This document shows, one piece after another, positions 16,758 through 25,891 of a stretch of 64,000 nt of DNA (position 1 is its first letter; each line of letters starts with the position of its first letter). The DNA is from Flavobacteriales bacterium UBA1694. Its GTDB lineage: Bacteria; Bacteroidota; Bacteroidia; Flavobacteriales; Weeksellaceae. A model generated the notes under the pieces. That model was not told the DNA's origin, searched no databases, and saw only the letters and a program-made list of their open reading frames with translations. The position numbers and the translations under genes are program-made. The DNA is taken from NCBI GenBank assembly GCA_002319955.1, contig DCJS01000031.1, positions 215 through 64,214 of the forward strand. The letters run 5' to 3'.

Positions 16758-17117
16758 TTAAGTGCTTGATTTGCCAATCCAGCCTAGGTGGGTATGCTTA
16801 AATTGATCTTTATATTTCAGCCCATAACCGAGGGCTCGGTCTAAGGCACTATGAGAAAATAGAATCACTCCACAAAGCGTTAGCCACTCTACTTGAAGGA
16901 GATTGCCTAGTAGATAACAGCCAATCGCAAGGGCGTAATGGTGAAAAAGGTTATAAGTTATAGCGCCCCATTTGGGTCCCAGTAAGTAGCCCAGCATGGA
17001 GAGATCAGGCGCTAGTATAAGGGCAAAAAACCACCACCAAGAGAGCCCGGTGCTGTAGAACGCGTAAAGTCCCAATAGAAGTAGGGCGAGAGATTCTAAT
17101 TTAAGGAGTGTTTTCAT
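16758..17117 (-). CDS. DUF4260 family membrane protein
   Basis: A 119-residue protein with about four hydrophobic segments. WWWFFALILAPDLSMLGYLLG followed by YNLFHHYALAIG are the DUF4260 hallmarks (the first split over more than one helix), and the C-terminal SALDRALGYGLKYKDQFKHTHLGWIG is also family-typical. The function is unknown. The gene probably shares a transcript with the GlsB-like gene 95 bases downstream. Confidence 0.83.
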   Translation of the reverse strand: MKTLLKLESLALLLLGLYAFYSTGLSWWWFFALILAPDLSMLGYLLGPKWGAITYNLFHHYALAIGCYLLGNLLQVEWLTLCGVILFSHSALDRALGYGLKYKDQFKHTHLGWIGKSST

Positions 17118-17202
17118 TTGAATGCAATTGAGAAGGGTAGAATTTACTGATTTTTAGACTATTTATCAGCGTAGAATGTAAGGGTTTTCCATGATAAATC
17201 GT

Positions 17203-17210
17203 TAACTTTG
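17203..17210 (+). promoter_or_regulatory. -7 promoter box of pnp
   Basis: TAACTTTG fits TAnnTTTG. The start would fall near 17217, giving a leader of about 65 bases. No clear TTG lies at the expected -33 position. Confidence 0.5.
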
Positions 17211-17243
17211 CCAACGAAAATTTAAAATGTTTAAATAGTAACC

Positions 17244-17261
17244 GCACTCAATACGGAGTGC
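17244..17261 (+). promoter_or_regulatory. Hairpin in the pnp leader
   Basis: GCACTC (17244-17249) and GAGTGC (17256-17261) form a 6-bp stem with loop AATACG, 20 bases before the ATG. E. coli pnp is autoregulated through RNase III processing of a leader stem; this hairpin is shorter and its role is only a suggestion. Confidence 0.4.
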
Positions 17262-17281
17262 AACAAAGACGAAAGTAAATT

Positions 17282-19459
17282 ATGAATGCTCCACAAGCAC
17301 TTATTGAAAAATTTCAATTTAAAGACGGTCGTGAGGTCACGATCGAAACAGGACGTTTAGCGAAACAAGCAAACGGGTCTGTTGTAGTAAAAATGGGAGG
17401 CACGATGCTTCTTGCCACAGTTGTAGCAAACAAAGAAGCGAACCCAGGGGTAGACTTCCTTCCACTTACTGTAGATTACCGCGAGAAATTCTACGCAGGA
17501 GGAAAAATTCCAGGAAATTTCTTTAGAAGAGAAGCAAGACCTTCTGATGAAGAGATTTTAACCATGCGTTTGGTAGACCGCGTTCTACGTCCACTATTCC
17601 CTTCTGATTTCCATGCGGAAGTTCAAGTGATGATCTCCCTTATCTCTTATGATAAAGACGTCATGCCAGAAACACTTGCGGGACTTGCTGCCTCTGCAGC
17701 AATTGCTGTGACTGATATTCCCTTTAATGGGCCAATGTCTGAGGTGAGAGTCGTAAGAATTGATGGCGAGCTTAGCATTAACCCAAGTTTAGAGAACCTT
17801 GCTAAGGCAGACCTAGATATCATCGTTGGAGCAACCAAAGATTCGATTGTAATGGTTGAGGGCGAAATGAAAGAAATTTCAGAAGCTGAAATGCTTGAAG
17901 CCATTAAATATGCGCACGAAGAAATTAAAGTTCAAATTGAGGCTCAAGAGCGTCTAGCAGCAAGAATTCCTGCAACGGCTGTGAAAAGGACCTACGAACA
18001 CGAAACCCATAACGAGACCATTCGTGAAAAAGTTTGGGCTGAAACTTACGATAAAGTTTATGAAGTTGCGAAATCGCCATCTTCTAAAGAAGAAAGACAT
18101 GAGAAATTCGCCGAGGTTCTTGAATCGTTCCTAGCACAATATTCTGAGGAAGAAAGAGCGGAGGTTGCTGGATTTGCAAAAGTTTACTACCACGATGTGG
18201 AGAAGGAAGCGATGCGCCAGATGATTTTAAATGAAGGCATTCGTTTGGATGGACGTGATCCTAAAACCATTCGTCCAATTTGGTCTGAAGTGGACTACCT
18301 TCCAGGAGCCCACGGATCTGCAATCTTTACAAGAGGAGAAACGCAGTCTCTAACTGCCGTAACACTTGGATCTGTAAAAGATGCAAACATGGTGGATTCT
18401 GTAGCAATTAACTACGATCAGAAATTCTTCCTACATTATAACTTCCCACCATTCTCCACTGGAGAGGCAAGACCTTTAAGAGGAACCTCAAGACGTGAGG
18501 TTGGTCATGGGAACTTAGCTCAAAGAGCACTAGAGGGTATGATTCCCGCAGAGAATCCTTACACCATTCGAATTGTTTCTGATATCCTTGAGTCGAATGG
18601 CTCCTCCTCAATGGCCACTGTCTGTGCTGGAACACTAGCACTTATGGATGCAGGGGTGAAGATTTCAAAACCGGTTTCAGGTATTGCAATGGGTCTTATT
18701 ACAGATACGAAATCTGGAAAATTCACGGTTCTTTCAGACATCTTAGGGGATGAAGATCACCTTGGGGATATGGACTTTAAAGTAACCGGGACAGCGGACG
18801 GTATCACGGCTTGCCAAATGGACATTAAGATCGAAGGTCTTTCAATGGATATTATGGAATCGGCTCTAAACCAAGCGCGTGAAGGACGACTTCACATTCT
18901 AGGTGAACTTCTTAAAACACTTGATAAACCGAGAGAAGATGTGAAACCACACGCTCCGAAAATGGAAATTCTTGAAATTGCGAAAGAATTCATTGGTGCT
19001 GTTATTGGACCTGGCGGAAAAGTAATTCAACAATTACAGAAAGATACAGATACGGTTATTGCAATTGAAGAAATTGGTGAAATCGGCCGTATTGAAATCG
19101 CTGGAACGAACCGCGATAAAATTAACGACGCGATTGCGAAAATCAACGAAATTACCTTTGTTCCAACTGTTGGCGAAGTCTATAATGGAACCGTGGTTAA
19201 AGTGATGGATTTTGGAGCCTTTGTTGCAATTGCAAAGGGAACTGAAGGTTTACTTCACATCTCAGAGATTGACTGGAAACGTACGGAGAAAGTGCCTTAC
19301 GAAGAAGGAGATCAAGTTGAAGTGAAGTTCCTAGGCTACGATGACCGTAGAAAAATGAAACTTTCTAGAAAGGTATTACTTCCAAGACCAGAGAGACCGG
19401 AAAGTAAGCCAAGAAGCGAAAGACCAGAAGGCGATACTCAGGCCCCTTCTGAGAATTAG
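17282..19459 (+). CDS. pnp: Polynucleotide phosphorylase
   Basis: A 725-residue exoribonuclease that degrades RNA 3'-5' using phosphate. It carries two RNase PH domains (first with [20 protein letters not shown], second with [16 protein letters not shown] and the active-site [10 protein letters not shown]). A KH domain follows ([11 protein letters not shown]), then an S1 domain ([20 protein letters not shown]). The tail is rich in Arg, Pro, Glu and Lys, as in many PNPases. The length is normal. It has its own promoter and a strong terminator, so it is monocistronic. Confidence 0.96.
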   Translation: MNAPQALIEKFQFKDGREVTIETGRLAKQANGSVVVKMGGTMLLATVVANKEANPGVDFLPLTVDYREKFYAGGKIPGNFFRREARPSDEEILTMRLVDRVLRPLFPSDFHAEVQVMISLISYDKDVMPETLAGLAASAAIAVTDIPFNGPMSEVRVVRIDGELSINPSLENLAKADLDIIVGATKDSIVMVEGEMKEISEAEMLEAIKYAHEEIKVQIEAQERLAARIPATAVKRTYEHETHNETIREKVWAETYDKVYEVAKSPSSKEERHEKFAEVLESFLAQYSEEERAEVAGFAKVYYHDVEKEAMRQMILNEGIRLDGRDPKTIRPIWSEVDYLPGAHGSAIFTRGETQSLTAVTLGSVKDANMVDSVAINYDQKFFLHYNFPPFSTGEARPLRGTSRREVGHGNLAQRALEGMIPAENPYTIRIVSDILESNGSSSMATVCAGTLALMDAGVKISKPVSGIAMGLITDTKSGKFTVLSDILGDEDHLGDMDFKVTGTADGITACQMDIKIEGLSMDIMESALNQAREGRLHILGELLKTLDKPREDVKPHAPKMEILEIAKEFIGAVIGPGGKVIQQLQKDTDTVIAIEEIGEIGRIEIAGTNRDKINDAIAKINEITFVPTVGEVYNGTVVKVMDFGAFVAIAKGTEGLLHISEIDWKRTEKVPYEEGDQVEVKFLGYDDRRKMKLSRKVLLPRPERPESKPRSERPEGDTQAPSEN

Positions 19460-19485
19460 AAAAGCGAATTCTTAAGTTTTTATAC

Positions 19486-19517
19486 AAATCCCACTCTTAA
19501 CCGAGTGGGATTTTTTT
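19486..19517 (+). terminator. Terminator of pnp
   Basis: AATCCCACTC, loop TTAAC, and GAGTGGGATT followed by a run of T. A strong Rho-independent terminator. Confidence 0.87.
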
Positions 19518-19614
19518 ATAGAATTTTTGCGCACTATTTCAACTTTCGTATCTTAGGTGTCAGCCTGGGCGATTTGGCCTGGAAATTGAGTCGAATTACA
19601 AAAAATTAAACAGT

Positions 19615-19737
19615 ATGAGTCCGACATTATTAAGAAGAATCCTAATTTGGGTTGCGCCTGTTGTTATTGGTTTCGTCGTTAAGAAATTCGAAGAAAGGCA
19701 AAGTCGAAAGAATCAAGAGAAAAATGCCCTCAAATAA
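19615..19737 (+). CDS. Small membrane-anchored basic protein (40 residues)
   Basis: An ATG-to-TAA frame of 41 codons. It starts MSPTLLRRILIWVAPVVIGF, one predicted transmembrane helix preceded by two arginines. A strongly charged tail (KKFEERQSRKNQEKN) follows. It is followed after 14 bases by its own terminator, and lies between the pnp terminator and fhs. That separate transcription unit and the helix-plus-charged-tail design make a real gene likely. I do not recognise a named family. Confidence 0.6.
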   Translation: MSPTLLRRILIWVAPVVIGFVVKKFEERQSRKNQEKNALK

Positions 19738-19751
19738 GGCACCGTAAAATT

Positions 19752-19777
19752 AAGCAACTTTTCAAAGTTGCTTTTTT
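19752..19777 (+). terminator. Terminator after the 40-residue protein gene
   Basis: AAGCAACTTT...AAAGTTGCTT inverted repeat followed by TTTTTT. A strong hairpin with a T-run. Confidence 0.83.
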
Positions 19778-19788
19778 CGTTTAAGGAC

Positions 19789-19826
19789 CTAAGGGAATTG
19801 GCTTTACTTAAAGGTCAATTCCTTAG
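19789..19826. repeat. Imperfect inverted repeat upstream of fhs
   Basis: CTAAGGGAATTG (19789-19800) pairs with CAATTCCTTAG (19816-19826) with one bulged G and a 15-base loop. There is no T-run, so it is not an obvious terminator; it lies about 115 bases before the fhs promoter box. Confidence 0.35.
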
Positions 19827-19942
19827 CCTTGCAACTGCTTTTCTACACATCTCCAATCTTGACCATTGTGCACGGAGTAGAGAATTAATCACTTTATGAT
19901 TTAACTCAATTTGATTTGCTTTTCTTGAGGGACTATTTGGAG

Positions 19943-19950
19943 TAAATTTG
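19943..19950 (+). promoter_or_regulatory. -7 promoter box of fhs
   Basis: TAAATTTG, 26 bases before the ATG. A TTTG at 19915-19918 is 24 bases further upstream, slightly longer than the usual spacer. Confidence 0.5.
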
Positions 19951-19976
19951 TTAATCAACCACTAAATTTATTTCCT

Positions 19977-21656
19977 ATGAGCTTTCCATCTGATATAGAA
20001 ATTGCAAACCGCGCCCCAATCAAGCACATTCGTGAAATTGCAGAACCCTTGGGTATTTTACGTGACGACTTAGAATACTATGGAAAGTATAAAGCTAAAA
20101 TTCCCCTCTCTTATATCGATCAGGGCAAGGCTAAGAACTCAAAACTTATATTAGTGACCGCTATTAATCCCACGCCCGCTGGCGAAGGAAAGACCACCGT
20201 CTCTGTGGGGCTGTGCGATGGCCTAAACCGCATCGGCAAAAAAGCCATTGCCGTACTTCGAGAACCAAGTCTAGGGCCTGTCTTTGGGATCAAGGGTGGC
20301 GCGGCCGGTGGCGGGTACGCGCAGGTCATTCCTATGGTGGATATCAATTTGCACTTTACGGGCGATTTCTCCGCCATTGAAAAGGCAAACAACCTGCTCT
20401 CCGCGTTGATTGATAATAACCTTCAAAATCGCAAAAATTCTCTTGGGATTGATCCACGCACTATTGTTTGGAAGCGGGTTATTGACATGAACGACCGTGC
20501 CCTTCGAAATATTGTCGTTGGACTAGGAGGGTTAAACCACGGGGTCACGCGCGAAGAAGGATTCAATATTACGGCAGCCTCTGAGGTGATGGCGATACTT
20601 TGCTTGTGCCAAGATTTCGAAGATCTGAAAAAACGGTTGGGAAATATTTTCATTGGCTATACCTATTCACGTCAACCGATTTTCGCAAAGGATCTAAACG
20701 CCCAAGGTGCTATGGCGATTCTTTTAAAAGACGCAATTAAGCCAAATTTAGTTCAAACACTTGAAGGGAGTCCTGCCATCTTACACGGCGGTCCATTTGC
20801 AAACATTGCGCAGGGGACCAACACCATATTAGCCACGAAAATGGGACTTTCTTTAGCCGATTACGTGGTCACTGAGGCCGGCTTTGGCGCGGATTTAGGC
20901 GCAGAGAAATTTTTGCATATCAAATGCCACTACGGGAATCTGAGTCCGGATGCCTATGTAATTGTGGCTACCATTAGAGCCTTACGTTACCATGGCGGTT
21001 TAACCAAAAAAGAAGATTTCGATCGGCCCAATCTCGAGGCGGTGAGTCACGGCATTGAAAACTTGAAAAAGCACATTGAAAATGGCTATGCCTTTGGCTT
21101 TCATCCCATTGTGGCCCTTAATCATTTTGCCTCAGATGACCCTGAGGAAATTCAGTATGTTATTCAAGAATGTGCGAAGCTTGGCGTTAAAGCCGTACTG
21201 GCTGAAGAATTTGCAAAAGGCGGAGAGGGCATGGAGAATTTCGCCAAGAGCCTTGTTGAGTTGATCGAATCAACGCCTTCGGCCTTTAAACCTCTGTACC
21301 AACCGAGCGATTCGATTGAAAACAAGATTCACACGATTGCCACCAAGGTCTATGGGGCTGAGCGGGTGAATTACTCGCAGCGAGCAAAAGCGCAATTAAA
21401 GACGATTTACGACCTAGGTTATGACCACCTACCGGTCTGTATGGCGAAAACTCAAAAATCGCTTTCCGATGATGAAACAAAAATTGGAAGGCCAAGGAAC
21501 TTTACAATAACGATCCGAGAATTTGAATTTGCCGCCGGTGCGGGTTTTATCATTCCCGTTCTGGGAGATATGATGCGAATGCCTGGGCTTCCAAGTACTC
21601 CAGCAGCGGAACTCATGGATATTGATGCTTTGGGCGGAATCACTGGTCTAAGTTAA
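19977..21656 (+). CDS. fhs: Formate-tetrahydrofolate ligase
   Basis: A 559-residue enzyme, the normal length. It makes 10-formyl-THF from formate, THF and ATP. The P-loop is PTPAGEGKTTVSVGL, and GIKGGAAGGGYAQVIPMVDINL, together with HFTGDF after it, are characteristic of the family (listed separately because they adjoin). The C terminus has GFIIPVLGDMMRMPGLP. In aerobic Bacteroidota it supplies one-carbon units for purine synthesis, consistent with purB and purL elsewhere in the window, though not adjacent. It is monocistronic. Confidence 0.95.
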   Translation: MSFPSDIEIANRAPIKHIREIAEPLGILRDDLEYYGKYKAKIPLSYIDQGKAKNSKLILVTAINPTPAGEGKTTVSVGLCDGLNRIGKKAIAVLREPSLGPVFGIKGGAAGGGYAQVIPMVDINLHFTGDFSAIEKANNLLSALIDNNLQNRKNSLGIDPRTIVWKRVIDMNDRALRNIVVGLGGLNHGVTREEGFNITAASEVMAILCLCQDFEDLKKRLGNIFIGYTYSRQPIFAKDLNAQGAMAILLKDAIKPNLVQTLEGSPAILHGGPFANIAQGTNTILATKMGLSLADYVVTEAGFGADLGAEKFLHIKCHYGNLSPDAYVIVATIRALRYHGGLTKKEDFDRPNLEAVSHGIENLKKHIENGYAFGFHPIVALNHFASDDPEEIQYVIQECAKLGVKAVLAEEFAKGGEGMENFAKSLVELIESTPSAFKPLYQPSDSIENKIHTIATKVYGAERVNYSQRAKAQLKTIYDLGYDHLPVCMAKTQKSLSDDETKIGRPRNFTITIREFEFAAGAGFIIPVLGDMMRMPGLPSTPAAELMDIDALGGITGLS

Positions 21657-21920
21657 GGTATAAAGCGTCTGGAGTTTTGCTTAGTAAGCCCTAATTTTTA
21701 TTCTTTTGGCGCCTTTAAGTGGTTTTGAAATAGAAATTATAGGGTTTTTTTACTCGATTTTCGCAGAATTTGTAAACAATTGTTTGAATTGAAATAGGGT
21801 GTTTATCAATTTGTTACAGCCGTTTTGGCCTTTTGTGCAGCGTCTTGCGCCTCGTTTTGGCATAAAATTTTCAATAGTTACCCCAAGTAAATTTAAGAAG
21901 TAACTGTAAAATTTAAGATT

Positions 21921-22499
21921 ATGAAGACATTAAAAAGATCAATTCTCGCTGTAGGCCTGCTAAGTGCAGGGATTTTAAGTGCACAGTCCGCGGATATGCG
22001 CAATATTTTAAAAGTAGGTGTGAATGGCGGGGCTGCTATTCCTGCTGAAAATGCTTCTGCTGCGGCAGGCGTAGAGGTTTCTTACCAAAACCTTGTAACT
22101 CCAGGCTTTGGACTTGGTATTGCAACGGGATACTCCCATTATTTTGGCCGTGAGAATGAGCTAAATGGGGCTACCATTGACAACAATGATTTCGGTGTTG
22201 TACCGGTGGCCGCTTTAATTCGGGTCTACCCAAAACAGACTGGATTTTACCTAGGAACTGACGTGGGTTATGGAATTATTACTGGTGATGATAAGGTTGC
22301 CTCAAATGGGTCTATGGTAGATCGTCCAGATGGTGGATTTTACATCAAACCAGAAATCGGATACCATAACCAAGATTGGAATTTTTCAGTACAATACCAA
22401 AAAGTATTTACAGGAGATAAAGGCGAGATCGGAACTCAAAAATACAATGCCGGCGCCTTAGGTGCTGGGGTTTCGTATAACATTCCATTAGGAAGGTAA
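21921..22499 (+). CDS. Outer-membrane beta-barrel protein
   Basis: A 192-residue secreted protein. A signal peptide (AVGLLSAGILSAQ) is followed by an eight-strand-like barrel with alternating patterns, for example GFGLGIATGYSHYFG, GFYLGTDVGYGIITG and WNFSVQYQKVFTG. The chain ends GALGAGVSYNIPLGR, so it lacks a strict C-terminal aromatic. It resembles small OmpA/OmpW-sized barrels; the ligand is unknown. The 264-base gap upstream contains a perfect AAACAATTGTTT palindrome (21774-21785) but no clear promoter box. Confidence 0.72.
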   Translation: MKTLKRSILAVGLLSAGILSAQSADMRNILKVGVNGGAAIPAENASAAAGVEVSYQNLVTPGFGLGIATGYSHYFGRENELNGATIDNNDFGVVPVAALIRVYPKQTGFYLGTDVGYGIITGDDKVASNGSMVDRPDGGFYIKPEIGYHNQDWNFSVQYQKVFTGDKGEIGTQKYNAGALGAGVSYNIPLGR

Positions 22500-22514
22500 A
22501 AACGCAACTAAATT

Positions 22515-22547
22515 GGCCTCCTCAGTTTGAGGAGGCATTTTTTTTTC
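22515..22547 (+). terminator. Terminator after the outer-membrane protein gene
   Basis: GCCTCCTCA, loop GTT, and TGAGGAGGC followed by a run of T. Confidence 0.87.
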
Positions 22548-22568
22548 CGAGGTTTAAGAAACTTTTTT

Positions 22569-22576
22569 TATCTTTG
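22569..22576 (+). promoter_or_regulatory. -7 promoter box of glk
   Basis: TATCTTTG, 17 bases before the ATG at 22594, so the leader would be very short. Confidence 0.5.
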
Positions 22577-22593
22577 AGAGTAAACGAAAACTT

Positions 22594-23646
22594 ATGAGTC
22601 CTAAAACGAAATTTCCGCTCTATACTCCTGGAAGTGAGTGTGAAGTTAATAAAAATAAAAATCTTCTTGTTGCTGATCTTCGTAAAGAACAGAGTGTACT
22701 TGGAGTCTACGACTGCGAAAATGGGGAAATTACCCACCGTCTTGAAAAGTCGTATGCCACATCTGAATACAGTTCTTTTTCGCAGATGGCGAAATCCTTC
22801 ATTGCTGAGATGAACTTAGAGACGATTCAGAAATTTTCGATTGGGGTCCCAGGACCGGTGATTGCAGGCAAATGTGAGACGACAAATTTACCTTGGAGCC
22901 TTGATGCTGAAACCATCAAGACCGAATTAAATTTAGAAAAGGTCTATTTGATTAACGATTTAGAAGCTACAGCGTATTCACTCTATGATGTGTACGATAG
23001 TAAGTTTGATATTATTCATTCCTCGAAGGACAGACGCCGAGGGAACGTCGCTATTCTGGCTCCTGGAAATGGCTTGGGGGAAGCGGGTCTTTTCTATGAC
23101 GGAACTTTTCTAAGACCGTTTGCCACCGAAGGAGGCCACACAGAGTTTTCTCCAAGAAATGATTTCGAGGTTCAGTTTTATCAGTTTTTGACTAAAATCT
23201 ACGGCATTGTAACGTGGGAAACCGTTCTTTCAAAAGAAGGTCTTTATAATATTTACCGATTCTTGAGAGACGTAGGACGCCACGAGGAGGAACCTTGGCT
23301 CACAGAGCGACTTAAAAGCGAAACGTTTTTAAGCGTTTTTGCAAGTGAGGCAAGAGAGAAAAGATCGCGGTTGGTCAAACTTACCCTAAATATGTATTTA
23401 GAGTTTTTAGCGCGCGAAGCAAACAGCCTTGTGCTAAAACTAAAAGCAACCGGAGGATTAATTATGACGGGAGAAATCACGGATGAGATGCATGATTTAA
23501 TTGACCATGCTAAGTTTTATAAGAATTTCAAGATTTCTGATCGCATGGAACACCTATTAAAAGACATTCCAATTTATATTCTAAGGAATTCAAAAGGCAT
23601 ATTAGAAGGTGCAGCGTATTACGGTGCCTTTATAGAAAAAGATTAA
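22594..23646 (+). CDS. glk: Glucokinase
   Basis: A 350-residue cytoplasmic kinase of the ROK-independent Glk family. Landmarks are a phosphate-1 loop near LLVADLRKEQSVLGVY, IGVPGPVIAGKCETTNLPW, the catalytic aspartate in VYLINDLEATAYSL, AILAPGNGLGEAGLFYDG and TEGGHTEFSPRN. It phosphorylates glucose to glucose 6-phosphate. It could serve glucose released by the GH144/GH3 locus at 45457-56645. The gene is monocistronic with its own promoter and terminator. Confidence 0.9.
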   Translation: MSPKTKFPLYTPGSECEVNKNKNLLVADLRKEQSVLGVYDCENGEITHRLEKSYATSEYSSFSQMAKSFIAEMNLETIQKFSIGVPGPVIAGKCETTNLPWSLDAETIKTELNLEKVYLINDLEATAYSLYDVYDSKFDIIHSSKDRRRGNVAILAPGNGLGEAGLFYDGTFLRPFATEGGHTEFSPRNDFEVQFYQFLTKIYGIVTWETVLSKEGLYNIYRFLRDVGRHEEEPWLTERLKSETFLSVFASEAREKRSRLVKLTLNMYLEFLAREANSLVLKLKATGGLIMTGEITDEMHDLIDHAKFYKNFKISDRMEHLLKDIPIYILRNSKGILEGAAYYGAFIEKD

Positions 23647-23710
23647 CTTCTGTTTTGCTTGGCGCCATTCATTTAGAGGTTTTGGCTTAAGGGCACTTAA
23701 TAGTCTATGA

Positions 23711-23739
23711 GAGCAGGAGAATTACGCTCCTGCTTTTTT
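23711..23739 (+). terminator. Terminator of glk
   Basis: GAGCAGGAG, loop AATTACG, and CTCCTGC followed by TTTTTT. Confidence 0.83.
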
Positions 23740-23769
23740 ATTGGGGCCTGTGCGCCCTAAAAAGGAAGT

Positions 23770-24441
23770 ATGGAAAAGGAAAAAGTAAATCTTTATGTCG
23801 TAAGTGGTCTGGGAGCTGATTTTTCAGTCCTCCAACGCATCGATTTTCCGAGCGAGCATCAGGTGGTCTTTTTAGACTGGCTTATGCCTGAGAAAAAAGA
23901 GCACCTTGAGCACTATGTGGCCCGAATGGCGGATCGAATCGACGATTCTAAGCCCTTTTCCCTTCTGGGGTATTCCTTTGGAGGCCTTATTGTTCAGGAA
24001 ATCGCCCGACTAAAGCGCCCACAGAAGACCATCATACTGGGAAGCATACGCAGTGGAGCGGAGAAGTCATCTCTCTTGAAATTCGGACATAACACCAGGC
24101 TGTTTCGGTACATGGCCCAACGATTTTTAAACCCCAATTTTTTACCCATGCGCTATGCCCTTCATTATTTGTTTGGCGCATCGAGCTCAAATTTACTTTC
24201 TTACTTCACGATTCGAGATTATGGGTATTTGAAATGGAGTCTCACCGAAATTGGCAAGTGGCAGGCCCAGCCACTCGAGGGGGTTATTCAAATTTTGGGA
24301 GATAAAGACCGTGTGTTTCCGATTAAAAATTCGAAGCCCGATTACGTGATCTCTGGTGGAACCCATTTATTTCCCATCACGAAGAGCAAGGCGCTAAGTG
24401 CCATTATTAAAAAAGTTCTTCAGGGCGAATCATTAGATTAA
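23770..24441 (+). CDS. Alpha/beta hydrolase
   Basis: A 223-residue cytoplasmic hydrolase. The nucleophile elbow is LLGYSFGGLIVQE (serine in GYSFG). The acid is probably in ILGDKDRVFP and the histidine in SGGTHLFPI, so a full Ser-Asp-His triad is present. The substrate is not known. The stop codon sits beside the promoter box of the serine dehydratase gene, so the two genes overlap in regulatory DNA. Confidence 0.78.
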   Translation: MEKEKVNLYVVSGLGADFSVLQRIDFPSEHQVVFLDWLMPEKKEHLEHYVARMADRIDDSKPFSLLGYSFGGLIVQEIARLKRPQKTIILGSIRSGAEKSSLLKFGHNTRLFRYMAQRFLNPNFLPMRYALHYLFGASSSNLLSYFTIRDYGYLKWSLTEIGKWQAQPLEGVIQILGDKDRVFPIKNSKPDYVISGGTHLFPITKSKALSAIIKKVLQGESLD

Positions 24442-24444
24442 TAG

Positions 24445-24452
24445 TATCTTTG
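24445..24452 (+). promoter_or_regulatory. -7 promoter box of the serine dehydratase gene
   Basis: TATCTTTG. A start near 24459 leaves about 11 bases before the ATG at 24470 and excludes the upstream TTG at 24455 as a start. Confidence 0.55.
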
Positions 24453-24469
24453 TTTTGATATCTTATGCT

Positions 24470-25888
24470 ATGCAATCAATCAGTGTTTTTGAAATCATTA
24501 AAGTCGGAATCGGACCTTCAAGTTCTCATACGATGGGGCCTTGGAACGCCGCAGAACTGTTTATTAACTTAATAGAACGCACGCGCAAACTCTCAGAGGT
24601 CCGCGAAGTTTTTGTCGAGTTTTTTGGCTCGCTTGCAAAAACGGGAATCGGCCATGGAACAGACATCGCTGGAATGCTAGGACTTTCAGGTGAGAACTTC
24701 CAAACGATCGATACCGCCCTAATTGATCAAAAAGTTGAAACCATCAAATCTTCAGGGAAACTTTGTTTAGGAGGCAAGGTCTGGGTCGATTTTATCTACG
24801 GGCACCACCTTATTCTAAATAAGTCACGGTCACTTGATTTCCATCCCAACGGGATGATCTTTAAGGCTGTCTTTGACGATGGGCAGCAGCTCTCACAAGA
24901 TTACTACTCCGTGGGGGGAGGTTTTGTGGCCACCAAGGAAGATAATTCAATTGAGTCCTCCAGTGTGCGCACCCTTTACCCTTGCCATAGTGGTGCAGAT
25001 ATCGAGCGAAACGTTGAGAAGTACAATTTGGGGCGAATCTCGGACCTGGTGTATATGAATGAGGAAAGCTGGCGCACCAAAGAGCAAACCGATGCCCATG
25101 CCCTCTATATTTGGGAGCAGATTAAATCGTGCGTCTATAAAGGCGTAAACCGTGAAGGCACGCTCCCAGGGGGATTAAACGTCACACGCCGGGCTGCAGG
25201 ACTAAACCGTAAATTACTTGGAGATAATATCTACCACACCCAAGAGCAGTGGTTCAACTTTCTGGTCGAGTCAGACCAATCGTTTAATACGATTAATAAA
25301 TGGGTGACTTGCTATGCCTTAGCAGTAAATGAAGAAAATGCGAGCTTTGGACGCATCATTACCGCGCCAACGAATGGTGCCAGTGGGGTAATACCTGCTG
25401 TTTTAATGTATTCGCAAACTTTCACACCTCACACAGGGAACGATAAAATTATTCGCTTTTTGCTTGTGGCGGGTGAGATTGGAACACTCTTTAAAAAGAA
25501 CGCGACAATTTCCGCTGCCATGGGAGGCTGTCAAGCAGAAATAGGAGTCTCCTCCGCCATGGCGGCAGCTGGACTTACGGAGATTATGGGAGGAAGTCCT
25601 GGCCAAGTACTAATGGCTGCTGAAATTGCCATGGAACACCATTTAGGGCTTACCTGTGACCCGATTAGGGGGCTCGTTCAAATTCCTTGCATTGAGCGGA
25701 ATTCAATGGGGGCAATCAAAGCGATTACGGCCGCTAATATTGCGATCGAAAGCGACCCAGCCAAGGCCCGAGTAACTCTGGATGAGGTGACAAAATCGAT
25801 GTGGGATACAGCTCAGAGCATGAGTGATCGCTTTAAGGAAACCTCAGAAGGTGGCCTTGCAATTGCTGTGAATGTGCCTGAATGCTAA
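24470..25888 (+). CDS. sdaA: L-serine ammonia-lyase (single-chain, Fe-S type)
   Basis: A 472-residue single-chain enzyme joining the beta and alpha parts of bacterial serine dehydratase. The N-terminal domain contains [20 protein letters not shown]. The C-terminal domain has [14 protein letters not shown], the cysteine-containing [17 protein letters not shown], and [16 protein letters not shown]. These cysteines ligate the catalytic 4Fe-4S cluster. It converts L-serine to pyruvate and ammonia. The frame is open to a TTG at 24455, but the ATG at 24470 agrees with the promoter box and with homologues. Confidence 0.93.
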   Translation: MQSISVFEIIKVGIGPSSSHTMGPWNAAELFINLIERTRKLSEVREVFVEFFGSLAKTGIGHGTDIAGMLGLSGENFQTIDTALIDQKVETIKSSGKLCLGGKVWVDFIYGHHLILNKSRSLDFHPNGMIFKAVFDDGQQLSQDYYSVGGGFVATKEDNSIESSSVRTLYPCHSGADIERNVEKYNLGRISDLVYMNEESWRTKEQTDAHALYIWEQIKSCVYKGVNREGTLPGGLNVTRRAAGLNRKLLGDNIYHTQEQWFNFLVESDQSFNTINKWVTCYALAVNEENASFGRIITAPTNGASGVIPAVLMYSQTFTPHTGNDKIIRFLLVAGEIGTLFKKNATISAAMGGCQAEIGVSSAMAAAGLTEIMGGSPGQVLMAAEIAMEHHLGLTCDPIRGLVQIPCIERNSMGAIKAITAANIAIESDPAKARVTLDEVTKSMWDTAQSMSDRFKETSEGGLAIAVNVPEC

Positions 25889-25891
25889 GCT

